Source: Drosophila pseudoobscura (Eukaryota; Arthropoda; Insecta; Diptera; Drosophilidae). From it: a DNA stretch of 64,000 nucleotides. Position 1 is the first letter of the stretch, and every line of letters starts with the position of its first letter. The translations under genes and the position numbers were made by a program. This document shows positions 42,783 to 54,677 of the stretch, one piece after another. The DNA lies in assembly GCF_009870125.1 (NCBI RefSeq), contig NC_046683.1, forward strand, positions 18,795,001 to 18,859,000. Reading direction: 5' to 3'. The notes beneath the pieces are model-generated. The model did no database searches. It saw only the letters and a list, made by a program, of their open reading frames with translations, and was not told the DNA's origin.

Positions 42783-43089
42783 GGGATTCTAACATTTTAA
42801 AGTTTATGTAGTAGGAGTCGAGACGCGGTCAAATGACAGGCAGGGCTCAATCGACTCGGCTTTTTATGCTGATCAAGAATATATATACTTTATGGGGTCG
42901 GAAACGATTCTTTCTGGACGTTACACACTGCCATTTTCACCACAAATCTAATATACTTACCCCAATACTCATTTTGAGTATCGGGTATAATTAGCATCAC
43001 CATCAGATCTCTGAAAACGAAAGAAGCATACAAACACACATTTTTGTCGAATCATATTGTGTGAGGTACAATTTCCGATAGAGTCGACG

Positions 43090-43565
43090 ATGGAGTTGGA
43101 GCATTTCAACTCTATTATAACTCCAGAGCTTACCGATTTTTATGTGAGTGTTAGTCTATCCTTCTATGACAGCTAGTTGTTATTTTTTCATTATTTTCTT
43201 TTATTAGATCAACAAAATAAGGAGCTTTATGGGGACGAGCTCATCGATGGCATCCAGTTTGAAACATGTGCTGGATGATAAGCTAATTTTCGATTACAAC
43301 GTGGACGGTACGTCGGGGAAGAGTTCTTTGAAAAATTTTAAATCATTTTAAATGTCCTGGAATGTAGGTTTAAAAAAACTTTACAAATACATAATAATTA
43401 ATTAATTAACATATCCATATTATTTCAGCGGCGGTGAACATGAAAATACACAACGAGCCAGCAGATAAAGTAATAAGGAAGGCTATTCATAATATTAAGA
43501 ATAGCTATTTTCAAAAGGGCGCAAGGGATACAAAATACAAAGTATCCGTAGACAATAATGAATAA
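43090..43565 (+). pseudogene. DUF4806-like gene 1, copy 3
   Basis: Exons 43090-43143, 43208-43367 and 43429-43565, with the shared TAA at 43349-43351. The deletion upstream removes its likely promoter region. Confidence 0.55.
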
Positions 43566-44275
43566 TAATTTTTAATAAATAAAAATAGTTGGAAAAATAA
43601 ACAATTGAATGTATTACTTTTTATATCTAAAGACACTAAGTTGTTATTGTGGGCTCAATCGAAAACCCGAAACACATAACATAAGCGAAGAGACAAAAAG
43701 TGTTCTGCTCAGTGAAAGACCATTTCTGAGTGGTCTTTTTCGGTTTTGTCAGTGACGAGACATCAATGGGAAAAAGTGTTGACCGTTTGCGAGCTATGCT
43801 TTTAAGGGATGCAAATTGACAGAACATGCACCAAACAACTACTGTTATGTAGAAGGTTGTACACCTATATTTACTGTATAAATTTGAGAAGATTTTGACA
43901 GAACAATGGTAGGACGACGGCTGAATATCCAGCTTAGGAATTTATTTAGTGGAGACAGAACCCTCTCAGACAGAAGAAATATTTGCGTTAAGTCAAATTG
44001 AATATAAGGCTATAGTGATGCCATATTTAGGCGAGCTAATAGTGATGCCATTGCTACATCACGTACAAAATTAAATTGCTTTTTTAAAAATGATCTTTGA
44101 AACTCTATTAAAATTTCAAAAGGAGGTTTTTAGTCCGTAGGCACGCTTAGCACTCGTGCTATGCATGAATCGGGCATGCCCTTCAGAACGGTGTGAAAAA
44201 AAAACAAAAAAATAGAGTTTTAAAGAATCCTTCATAATTTAATTTTTTGTATTCACATTTCATCAGAAAATAAAA

Positions 44276-45079
44276 ATGTCTGAAAGTCCTTCGCGAAAAA
44301 TTAAACGTCTCACTTTCACCACAAGTGGTAAGTCTTTAAATATATATTTAAAAATTAAAGTACACCGAAATTATCAAAATTTTACATTTCAGAGAACAAA
44401 CCAAATTGTAATTGTGCTAGTTTGGTGACGGCTGCTGTGGAGCGCATGAAGGCCTCAGTGACGGCTGCTGCGGAGCGCATGGAGGGAACAATGACTGCCC
44501 TTCTAACTGAAATGCGCACTTTACGGAGTATGATTTCTTTTAACTTGAAATATGAACTATGAACTAAATTGTACATTGGTTTTCAGATCAACAAAATACA
44601 TCGATTCAACAAATGCCTGTGCTGGTTGAAGCAGTCGCAGAGCAGGCTGGTACTTTAAAAAGTCCAGTCAGTCGCAAAATGTTTCCCTGTTTTAACAGTG
44701 CAGGGACTTCAAAAGCTGGACATGCGAATAAACAGCACAAATAGAGAGATATACGTAAATATGTTTTAAATCACAATTTCATTCCTATTTTAAAAGTGTT
44801 CTTTTTACAGATTGATGCAATAAAAACCGTTTCGCTACCGAGCGGCGTCTCAAAAAATTTGAAAAATGTTTTGGCCAATGAAGTTGTGTTGGCCTATAAC
44901 GTGGAAGGGTGCAGGGCAAGACTGCGCTAAAAAATGTTGAAAACTTTTATGGAGTTTTGATTGGTAGGATTATTTTTTTTTTGGTTTTTTTGTATGCCTA
45001 TTATATTTGTATTTTACAATTTATGGATGCCATAACTTTAGATACAGGGACTGGATCGGCTGAAGTCGGACTTCAAAAT
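44276..45079 (+). pseudogene. DUF4806-domain gene 2, copy 3
   Basis: As copy 2, with more damage: a 1-bp loss in the core (GTGGAAGGGTGCAGG) and a mutated splice acceptor (TTTATGG instead of TTTATAG) before the last exon. Confidence 0.6.
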
Positions 45080-45881
45080 GTAAGTGCAGCAAATTAATTT
45101 TGTATTTCAAAATTACCGCTTTGTTCTTTATATCCAGGGGAAAGCATAAATCATCTCTTCAAGATGAAATCCTGGTGGGTTTTATGAAAGACAACCCGGA
45201 CTTGGCAAAAGGATTTGTGAAGGGCGACAGAGTTGTTGTCGATGCCAAGTGGGCAGAGCTTTGCGGCGCTCTCAACGCTGTTGGGCCGCCAATCAAGGAC
45301 GCATTGGGTTGGAAAAAGGTATGTGTTGCACAACAAAAGGTAGCACACTACTATATTCAATTCTACAATTTCAGGTTTGGGCAGATTGGAAAACAAACAT
45401 CCGCAAGAAGATGGCGAAAAACAAATCAGAAACTCGAGCTACAGGTGGAGGGCCCTTCGCTCAGCAATCGCTTGGGGAACTTGAGGATGAAATGGCCAAG
45501 CTATGTGGCCTCTACGAAATGGTGGAAGGAGTAGGTGGCCTAGCGTATGGACTTCCCCCCCGTACGACCAAGGCGGCCGACACTGGGGTTAAGTGCGTGA
45601 TGGAAGACCCCATTGAGGAGGAACCCTCAGAGAAGGACGAACCCTCAGAGAAGGAGGAGCCCATGCCGAAGCGCCGTCGAACTAGACCAGTGCAGACCAT
45701 GGACCTCAACGATCTCTGCGCTGCTCAGCTGGATGAAATGTCGGCAATTTCCAAGAAAATTTCGGAACATTTCGAACGAATGGAATCGTTAGAGAAGGAG
45801 AAGCTCGAGGTCCAAAAGGCACTTGTAGACAAATTTAGCCAAATTTGCGAAATAATTAGTTTCCTATTAGTTTTTTTGTGA
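45078..45881 (+). CDS. Myb/SANT-like DNA-binding protein, copy 3 (altered C-terminus)
   Basis: CDS joins 45078-45079, 45138-45318 and 45375-45881. The trihelix is intact. An 11-bp deletion near the end replaces the ILDKFAK tail by CEIISFLLVFL. Substitutions include ELEDEMAKL and LEKEKLEV. Confidence 0.65.
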
Positions 45882-45949
45882 AACTTAGCTTTATTAGTTA
45901 TAAAGAATATCGAATGACATAAAGAAGAAAAAATAAAAAATTTTGCATT

Positions 45950-46120
45950 TTAATAAGGAATGGCCTGAGCTATTTCATCGCGTATAGATGATCCATTATT
46001 TTCAGTGTCGTCGAATTCATTTTCAGTGTATAGAGGGTCGTCAAATCGAACATCCTCCTCGATTAAGACATTACGTCTTCTACAAATATTGTGCAGGGCA
46101 CAGCATACATTTATAATTTG
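45950..46120 (-). pseudogene. Harbinger transposase C-terminus, copy 3
   Basis: Same 56 residues as copy 1, including the AQAIPY stop. Confidence 0.8.
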
Positions 46121-46537
46121 TGTGTGTGTAAAGTCAGTGCGCAGTGAAGTGCATTATATTAGCCATTATATTAAAATTAATATACTATTATAAATATTAT
46201 TATTAACCTACATAGTTGGATGATGAAGTGTGCCGATGATGCAGACCCGAAGGTTGGAAAAATTTGAGATATAAGTCGCAAAATGAACTAAGCGCACGTC
46301 TTTTATAGGCTGCAGAGTCGCAGTAGCCATTCTGCTGCGTCGCTGCGTCGCTGCGACTGCGCATTCGTCTTATTTACTAGCGTCAAAAAATACTTCAGCT
46401 CTGGCGTTCGGGTACTGATGCGTCATCATGAGCCAAACAACGAGTACACACACAATAAGTTTCGACAAAAAAGTGTGTTTGTATGCTTCTTTCGTTTTCA
46501 GAGATCTGATGCTGATGCTATTTGAATAATTGAATGT

Positions 46538-47111
46538 ATGGGTGCACACGAAGCAAAAAAAAAAAAGGTGGAGACAAAACGGCTCACCCACGAGGATGGC
46601 AAGAAGAAGATGGAGGACTTACCACCAAATTCTGGGCATTCTCGTGGACGCGGGCGCGGAATAAAAAAGAAGGACAATGCAAACCGTGGCTTGGGTCTGC
46701 AGTTGGGGCAATCTTCTAACGAAGCTCGTCCGGATAAACCTGTCCCCCCAGCGGGGGGAGTCTAAGGATACTGAAGCTCAAGCCATTGAAGGTATTGGTT
46801 TTGTTCTTTTTCCACACAGCAACAAATCCTGGCGTTTACCGAAATTACCCGAAGTTCGCAAATGTTGTGTCAGGATCAAAAGATTGAAGCTAATAAACTC
46901 GAGCTCTGTCACTGGAGAGGCCACTGATCGTCCAACTACAAGTGCTGCAGCACAAAAGGAAAGCCGTTACCCCAAATGCTCAGCAATGTACAAACAAAAT
47001 GCAGGCATTTGCTCCTCTGTTTTTGAAGACTTTCTAACAAAAGGTATTTTGTTAGCTTGTGCCATGCTTACATTGGACGCAAGCATGCTGGACGACAGCA
47101 TGCTGCCGTAA
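46538..47111 (+). pseudogene. Basic ORF fragment with gypsy-ORF3-like motif, copy 3
   Basis: As 4689-5262. Confidence 0.45.
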
Positions 47112-47780
47112 TTTCAACTTGGCTCCTATTGTTGCTTACAAAAACAGCAGTACGCTTTTGTGGGGTCAGTTGGCAAATTGCGTATTTTTTGTATGTAAAT
47201 GTGCAAACATGTACAATACTGAAGTGTGATTGAAACTTATCAGTAATTATAAGGTAATAATTACCTTACATTTATACACAAAATTGGACGCTATACCAAA
47301 ATACGAACAACATTTATGATTTTTGTCCGATTTATCGATACAAATTAAAAAATATTACAATCAAATCAGAAACAAAAATGGTTTTGTACTAAATTTTTTT
47401 AAGTTAAAATAAGCTAAAAGAAATTTGAAATAAGCTAGATATCTCGCTGTAAGCAATGCAAATACTTTTCAAGCTATTCGATTTAAAAATAAACAAAATC
47501 TAGCTTAAAAAAAGCTAAAATGGCAACAAATAATTAATTAATTAAAACAGTGAAGAATATCCAAGAGACTGACAACAACATACATACATAAATTCACATA
47601 TGTAAGTGCATACGTACATACCCTGCAGTACCGGTCATTAATGACTCAGCTGCTGACACGTCGATGACAGCGTCACTACCCCCGATGACATAGTTGATGA
47701 CCGGCCATACGCTGAGCTGATGACATTAACATGGAGATGTCCTAGGGCATAATCGATGACATTGTCATCGAGCATTGCCT
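47112..47780. other. AT-rich spacer with TGATGAC cluster, copy 3
   Basis: As 5263-5928. No gene seen. Confidence 0.6.
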
Positions 47781-47782
47781 AA

Positions 47783-47912
47783 ATATCATGCACATAATAA
47801 GCGATGATTTTTACCTAAAAATCATGCATTTTATAAGCGATGATTTAAGCCAAAAAATCATCACTTATAAAATGCATGATTTTTAGGTAAAAACCATCGC
47901 TTATTATGTGCA
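47783..47912. repeat. Near-perfect palindrome, copy 3
   Basis: The left arm (from CATGCACATAATAAGCGATG) is the reverse complement of the right arm (ending CATCGCTTATTATGTGCATG) over about 60 bp with two or three mismatches. In copies 1 and 2 the left arm has a different module order, so copy 3 appears to have been symmetrised. Confidence 0.85.
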
Positions 47913-48418
47913 TGGTGGAGAAATGCGATCCGCGGAAAGAAGAAACACGCGAAATGCAGCGCCACATTGAACGCATAATCTCTGGGGCAAAAAGTGTACT
48001 TGATCTCCAGCAGCAGGAGTACAATATTGTTGCCTTTAACTATTTCGCCAACACTGGGAGTGTGTACGTCCCCGCTGAGTATACCACCTGCCGTTACTCT
48101 CTCAAGGAAGGCATCAGTGCGGAGTACAGTTGATCCCTAATTGATCCGGGGCAACTCATCTTTGGGCAAAGCCACCAGGCCAGGCAACATTCGCTGGATA
48201 CCCATAAGTTACCCTTGCCCCCGAATGCCTTGGGCACGAAAATGGGGAAACTGTATAAAAAATTCATTGATGGAATTCCAGCGGTCTGTGAAGGAGAACC
48301 GATCATTGTGTACACCACCACCGATCAAATACCGATGGTAAAGGCCTGCTTTGCCTATTTGGAGTGCAAGCAACGTGACAGCTACTGCATTCCATTATTT
48401 GTATATTCGTGTGGTTAG
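47906..48418 (+). pseudogene. mael: maelstrom (MAEL domain) fragment, copy 3
   Basis: Same extent and same TGA (48131-48133) as the other copies. One visible residue change from copy 1 (N to K in LECNQRD). The following exon is open, as in copy 2. Confidence 0.82.
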
Positions 48419-48681
48419 TTATCCTTATACATAAATACATATATTTGCGAATACTTGTGTTCAACAGGTTCCAATCACAGACGAGTCGCACCTAGGTTCA
48501 CGAAAAACATGGTGGGCTCTAGATGAGATTTTAGGAGGCATTCCACCGCAACTCGCATGAGTACCAGTACAGGCTTAATAAACTGACAAATATGAAGTGC
48601 GACACGGTGTCCAAGGCGCGCATGCGCAACGCAAGAAGCGCTTCAACGGGATTTTTAAGCAGATGCCTCCAGAAAACTGGT

Positions 48682-49040
48682 TTCCGAAGGTTGGAAAAAT
48701 TTGAGAAAAAAGTCGCAAAATGAACTAAGCGCACGTCTTTTATAGGCTGCAGAGTCGCAGTAGCCATTCTGCTGCGTCGCTGCGTCGCTGCTACTGCGCA
48801 TTCGTCTTATTTACCGGCGTCAATGAAGACTTCGGCTCTGGCGTTCGGGTACTGACGCGTCATCATGACATCATGAGCCAAACGCAGAGAGAACATCTTT
48901 GCATGTGTTAGTACACACACAATATGTTTCGACAGAAATATGTGATTGTATGCTTTTTTCAATTTTCTTTTAACTCTCTCAGGTCTGGTTCTGTTTTGCC
49001 TCCAACATGTTTTAGTGTATGGGTGCACATGCATTCTCAC
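48682..49040 (+). mobile_element. Second Harbinger right-end fragment, copy 3
   Basis: As 6838-7190, with a duplicated TGCGTCGC (GCTGCGTCGCTGCGTCGCTG). Confidence 0.7.
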
Positions 49041-49479
49041 GTACTTTGCGTGTGTGTGTTTAGTATTGCTGGCCGCTAGAACTGAAATTTGAGTTTGGTT
49101 CTTGTTTCGGGTCTTTTGATGAACTTACCTACCCCCACAAAATAAATGATGAATAGCCAAGGGGTAGGGGTATGGTACACTACGGCGCGGGAAATGAAAT
49201 AAAAGCTGTTATTTGTTTGATTAATACCACAAAATATAAAATATTACAATAATATAATTGCACATTTATTTCCTTATTTTAAACAGGTTGATTATAAATT
49301 ATAAAAATTATGTAAACGCCGTCGGTTTTCGACTTTTTTGTTTATTATAACTAAAACAATGATTTATCTAAATATACAATATAAGAAAAAATATATATAC
49401 ATATGTACATATGTATACTAAAATAAATATGCATAAATATATATATTTCATTCTATAAATAGAGGATATACCAAACACA
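49041..49479. other. AT-rich non-coding stretch, copy 3
   Basis: As 7191-7617. No gene seen. Confidence 0.5.
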
Positions 49480-49555
49480 GAGTACACACACAATATGTTT
49501 CGACAAAAATGTGTGATTGTATGCTTCTTTCGTTTTCAGAGATCTGATGGTGATG
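49480..49555 (+). mobile_element. Third Harbinger end fragment, copy 3
   Basis: As 7618-7705. Confidence 0.7.
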
Positions 49556-49581
49556 CCACATTCTGTTTTCGTGTGTGTGTT

Positions 49582-49889
49582 CTAGTATTGCGGGGGTGTC
49601 GATGATACAAACTATGCGTGCGGTTGATTTCATCTAGAAATTTCTACTAACTTCCACTCCACAAAAGAAGGCGAGCCAAAAGGGAATGGAAAGATGATGC
49701 GTTGCGACGGTCTAATGCAAAACGGTACACATATGTATGTAGATGTATGCGTGTGCAGTTGCGGGCTTTAGCTACATATACGTGTGAGTACATTACAGCT
49801 ATGTTTTGGACACAAGCAATAACAACAAAGCTATGCGCGTAAGAGTAGTTACTTAGGCGGTGCAATACAATCATGTGCATATGAATAGG
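49582..49889 (+). repeat. Long inverted repeat, left arm, copy 3
   Basis: As 7727-8030. Partner at 51630-51935. Confidence 0.65.
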
Positions 49890-50456
49890 GCAGTTGTAAT
49901 ATACCAGACCCCCTGAACGGCTGAACGATAAAAACTTTATGATTGCGCAGGTTCTTGCGCAGCTTTCGGTTCTCGTCCAGCGTCTGCTGTTGCTTGCCAC
50001 TCACCGACTGCACGCAGGCCCATGACCTTTCCACTCTTGGAAAGTGATCAGTAGCAACTGGAGTGGGAGGCACTGCAAGAAAGATTGGTGTTAGGCGTTG
50101 GGTGGAAGCCTGTGGGGTCGGTTTTTTCGGCCTATCACCATTGAATCTCCGCTCTGAGAATCAAGCCAGCCGATCTCGTCTAGCCGCTTGAGGAATATTT
50201 TGTTCCGCTTGAGATCTATCTGGGGGGCCTCGCCGTGTGCCTCAGGCAGTTCGTCCAGCACACGGTGGTAGCTATGGGCTCAGTGCTGGCATTGGACCAC
50301 TCCAAGGTCCTTGCTTTTATCGTCGAGGAGGAAATCGTTTTATTGCGTAAGGGCATCGGACAGATTCCCGACATTCCCTGCGTGTTTCCTTTGGAGCCTC
50401 TTGGCTTTGCTGAGTCTGGGCGTCTCCGAATTTGGCATAGACTTTTCGTTCAAGAC
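49849..50456 (-). pseudogene. Unidentified minus-strand gene fragments, copy 3
   Basis: As 7990-8600, with one visible residue change (PTPVATDHF). Confidence 0.4.
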
Positions 50457-51209
50457 GAATCCTCACCGGTGACACCGTCAACCCAATATATGTATGTAAT
50501 TATATGGGACTGCTCCTCCGGTACGGCGTAGGTCCACATGCCAGACCACGAACAGAACGAACGCTGAGGAATGAAAATTCTTATTGGAGCGAGATAACGA
50601 TCCAAAGAAAACACGTGGGAGGTTTAATAAAGAAATCGACTAAGTTTTTATTTTTAGCAAGCAAAAATTATGGGTTGCTTTCGCCTTCCCTATCGCTCTC
50701 TCAATCTGTCATCCAACAATCGTCGACATTAAAAAATCGATCGCAATACACGTTGCTTAAGAAGCGCATTAAACAATTACATACATATATCACAAAAAAC
50801 TAAATTTCTGTCGTTTAAAAGAAAATCATTTGGAACCACGGTTCATTTTTTCTTTTTTGCACAAGCAGCAGAAACGGTGCTCGCTTCGTCTACTTTTCGT
50901 TCTGCTTGCGTTTATTTCTTGCGTTCCTCTTTGCGGTCTTCTTCCCGCTTGAAACGTTTCTAAAGCGGCTGCCGATATGAATGCGAGAAACAACGGCAAT
51001 TGGCAGTGGACTGTGCCACTAACCATACAGTATACAAAATTGCAATGCAATTTTTGCCGTTAATGGCAACCTCCCTTCCCTCTGACCGGGAGCTCTCAGC
51101 GGCTGCTTAAATATTAAGTCAAAAACGTAATAGACTTACTCCTGCGCGAGTAAGTCGCATTTTGTTTTTGCAAAGCATTCACAAAAAGTACTTTTTTGTA
51201 ATATTAGTT
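50457..51209. other. Non-coding, copy 3
   Basis: As 8601-9355. Shows the empty target site (CATACATATATCAC at about 50781) of the gypsy insertion in copy 2. Confidence 0.5.
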
Positions 51210-51435
51210 ACAGTCAGCACAACATTTATTCGGACACTCGTCTATGTCAACTTTCTTTATAAATAACTTGAAAAGTATTTAAGTTTGACAAAAAATTTTT
51301 ATTTCATTTTGAACATGGGATATTACTAATACTAATTTTAAATCTAAAAACAAAAAAAAACCTTCTTTGGCGAATCAAAAAAAATTAAAAGTATTAAAAA
51401 GGCCACTTTTTTACGCACAATTATTCGGACACATT
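51210..51435 (+). mobile_element. Tc1-like element, 5' remnant, copy 3
   Basis: As 9356-9580, with the identical CATT deletion junction. Confidence 0.75.
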
Positions 51436-51583
51436 CCATTGTCTTGAGGGGGTCCCCCGAAGCTGAACAGCTGAAGTCCTTTGGTTCCTTGCTCCGTTTG
51501 CCATTCTCATTCTTCTCGGACTTCTTTTTTATTGTGGAAATGTTCGATGGCTTGTTCTCAGTTGGTGAGAAATGAGCCTCGTA
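51436..51583 (-). pseudogene. Unidentified minus-strand exon fragment, copy 3
   Basis: As 9581-9728. Confidence 0.45.
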
Positions 51584-51629
51584 GTTTTTAATTCAATGTT
51601 CATGTATATTGCGATTGACCTTTTTACAC

Positions 51630-51935
51630 GCTCATGATTGTAGTACACCGCCTAAGTAACTATTCTTACGCGCATAGCTGTGTTGTTGTTTACTCGGGTC
51701 CAGAGCATAGCTGTAATGTTCTCACACGCATGGCCAGACCCGCAGCTGCACACGCACACAGCGATGCGTTCCGTTGTTTTGCATTGAAACCGTCGCGTCG
51801 AGTCTTATCGCGTGATCTTTCAATTCCCTTTTGCTCGACTTCTTTTCGCGAAGTTGATGCAGTAGAAACTTCTAGACGAAGCCGCCCGCACACATAGTTT
51901 GTACCGCCGCAGAATCGAACCCCCCGCTATTCTTG
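51630..51935 (-). repeat. Long inverted repeat, right arm, copy 3
   Basis: As 9775-10080. Confidence 0.65.
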
Positions 51936-52034
51936 TAATATAATTGTACTATAACCACCAATATTAAATAATCAATAAATAATAAATAAGCTCAAGATAT
52001 AAACGATTATACAGTCCACTAATTCATAACCATC

Positions 52035-52222
52035 AGTTTTCTCCGATGGCTTCTTTTCATTTGCTGCCATTAGTTGCGGCTTGACGTCCCTTATTAAAGG
52101 CTTCATAGTCTTAAGAATCGTGCTCTCGTCGGTGATACTCGGATCTTTCTCTTATCGGGAGGGTAAGCGCTTTGTTCCGTTGGGCGTCGACGTTCATCCA
52201 GCGAGCGTACTCGTTGCGCAAT
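52035..52222 (-). pseudogene. Unidentified minus-strand exon fragment 2, copy 3
   Basis: As 10180-10367. Confidence 0.4.
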
Positions 52223-52254
52223 ACACTTATACAGTGACAAGATTAAGCAAGTGC

Positions 52255-53678
52255 ATTATCTAATAAACACAACGGAGAAAAAATCCACGACTTGCACAAA
52301 TCCGTATCTCATGCCAGAGATACGGCAGCACCGCACGGAGCGAGGACGAAAGAGGGCGCCATTGTGCACCCGGGTCGAGAACAAAGCACGCGCGCGCCGG
52401 TTGCGCGGGGTTTTGAAGCATCCCAAACCAATAAAAGAAAAAGGGAAGTGTGTGGAAAGGTATTCCCACACGTAGGGGGCGGTATAGGGTTAAGCGCTAA
52501 CGGCCGTTATCGGGGGATATCCGGAGGCGGCGAATTCCCGAGGAGAGCTCTTCCGGGGACCCAAGACGAGAGGGGAGTGTTGCATGCGAAGATATCGATA
52601 GGTGATATCCCATAGAAGCGGTGAGGAGGAAGGAAGTTCGAACATAGTGGCAAGGCCAAAATTTAAGGGGAAAAGGTTAGCAAGAGTGGCGCCACCTGGT
52701 CCTGGAGAGTGAGAGTTCCGCGCGCTCTCCGGAGCCGTTATGAGAGAAGATTTCCGACCTCATCCCATAACGGAGTCCCGAAGCCAACTCACCCATACCC
52801 CAAAGAAAAGAGAGCCGCCAGCAGCCCGAATCAGGCCATGCCCTTGAACCTAGTTCAAGGGCGATAGAAGAGAGAGCGATGGGGATCAGCGGCCCGAAAG
52901 CATTAAACATAGCAGCTAAGCCAAGAGGGGGTTCAGAGAAAGAAATTCGCGCAACGGAGGAGCATGCGCGCCGGACATAGTGATCTAGTGATTTTAGTTT
53001 GAAAGAAAAAGTGAGTGGGATGAGGATGGAGTAGTGGCCATCACCCGATAAAAGATAAATAAATCTGTGATTCCAGGTGATCGAGATCAGTGAAACACCA
53101 GGAACTTTAGAGCTATCCAGCGGGACGGAAAGTAGACCCAAAAAGCACAAGAGTGAGTCCGCTCCAAAGGGGGAGTAAAGGAACCCCAAATTTATTATTT
53201 TTGTTGGCAAATCCATAGGGAATAGGCCACAGCTCCGCCATCCTGGCTTGGTTTTGCTGGTCTCGAAGGAATTATCCTGGCCACGTTGTGCGGGTCCCTC
53301 GCTCATTTTGGGAGAGGAAAAAAGCCTCAATTAACTTATTTACTCCCATTATTTATTTTTGTTAGACGTCTCCATTTATATGTATATGTTAATCCCCTAA
53401 GTTAAGTCCGCCCATATTATATCTATATGTAATTTATTTATATTTATTGTATTAATTATTTCTATTTATCTATTTATTTATTAACCGCCCGTAAGATGAG
53501 GGGGAATGAATAGGCAGGCTTAGTGTAGCGATGATAACGTGTAAAAGCAGGAAATTGAAGTGAAAATTATAACGAAGGAAATGAATTGCTAAGCGTTTCA
53601 TATGGGGGGAAGAGGAGCCACAGCAACGAGAGGATATGGCTGCTGCACATGGCAGGGAGATCCAGAACGTCGTGATTC
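52255..53678. other. GC-rich block, copy 3
   Basis: As 10400-11827. Fewer Ts at about 52994 fuse two minus-strand frames into one of 217 codons. No gene supported. Confidence 0.4.
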
Positions 53679-53934
53679 GGATCTTAGGTAGGGTGGGTAC
53701 GTCAGGGGTAAAAACATCGACACCTCGACCTGGTCCACGTCTGTGTTGAAAGAAGTTACTGTAATGTTGTTTGTCGAGTAGAGTCCGTTTGCAGTTTTTT
53801 TTTCGTCGGTTACTTTTGTTGTTTGAATTTGTGTGAGATGTCCAATTAGTTGGTATATTGTGCGACCTGAGGGCTTGGGAAGTACCCAGCCCTGGAATGA
53901 CTGGCTAGCCGTCCTTGCCCCGAAGAAAACAAAG

Positions 53935-54400
53935 GTTCGTAACAGGAGGACCCATGGCGAGAGAGCAGCGGGATGACGGGATCGGGCCGGCAGTGGCCCA
54001 GCGCATGACCAAATATGGTCATGAGATCACGCCACCAGCCAGGTCCCGTTGGAAAGCGACAAGGGAATGAAGGAACGCCGATGGAAAAATACGGGCACCG
54101 CATGGCGGAAAGTGCCGTTAGCGCCAGGCGGCATCGGCGGCGGATTTGGGCCACGTGCTAAGAATCGCTAGCCCCAGTCAGTAGAGCCGGCGGTGCTACG
54201 CTTGGCGACGCCGTGGGCGGTCCAGGGTGCGACACGCTCATCAAAACACAGAGGAGAACCAGCACCGGAGTCGGAATAGCGTAAGATAGATTTAAGATAC
54301 CAATAAAGCATATTGTCATACCAGTACAAAACCCAACCCGTGCCTTCTTACTTGTCGTCGGGGTAACATACAAATATTGTTGCAGCGAGCCCACCGACCG
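53935..54400 (+). mobile_element. Diverged gypsy LTR, copy 3
   Basis: As 38080-38545. Confidence 0.7.
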
Positions 54401-54494
54401 AACATATTGTGTGTGTTATACTAACCCATGCAAAACGTTGCGTTTTTAATATGAATTTTTTACTGCATAAAATTCAAACGATCAGTGCAAATGA

Positions 54495-54677
54495 AAACGA
54501 GGGGGAACGTTGTGAGTTGCTGCGTACACCGCAACTCTACAGTTATACCCGATACTTAGTCAGTATGGCTCTCCTCCGGCAGACGCCGCTACTATTGAAC
54601 GTCACGACAAAGAATGCGTGCGAGAGAGGCAGATCTGATCTGATCCAGATTCAGCAATCTGATAGATATGGTCGTTA
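54495..54677 (+). mobile_element. DINE-1-like terminal fragment, copy 3
   Basis: As 38640-38822. Confidence 0.7.

Larger units (their letters stand above)
13833..42834 (+). repeat. Tandem unit, copy 2
   Basis: Co-linear with copy 1 from 13833, with an offset of 13832 that drifts by small indels. It is expanded by a 9.6-kb gypsy element, by about 2.6 kb at the Tc1 site and by about 2.85 kb at 37817-40701. It ends at GCGGTCAAA and joins copy 3 at ATGACAGGCAGGGCTCAATC. Confidence 0.95.
42993..46519 (+). mobile_element. PIF/Harbinger-type transposon, copy 3
   Basis: Flanked by ATT on both sides as in copy 1. The left terminal repeat is truncated by the deletion at 43063. Confidence 0.75.
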
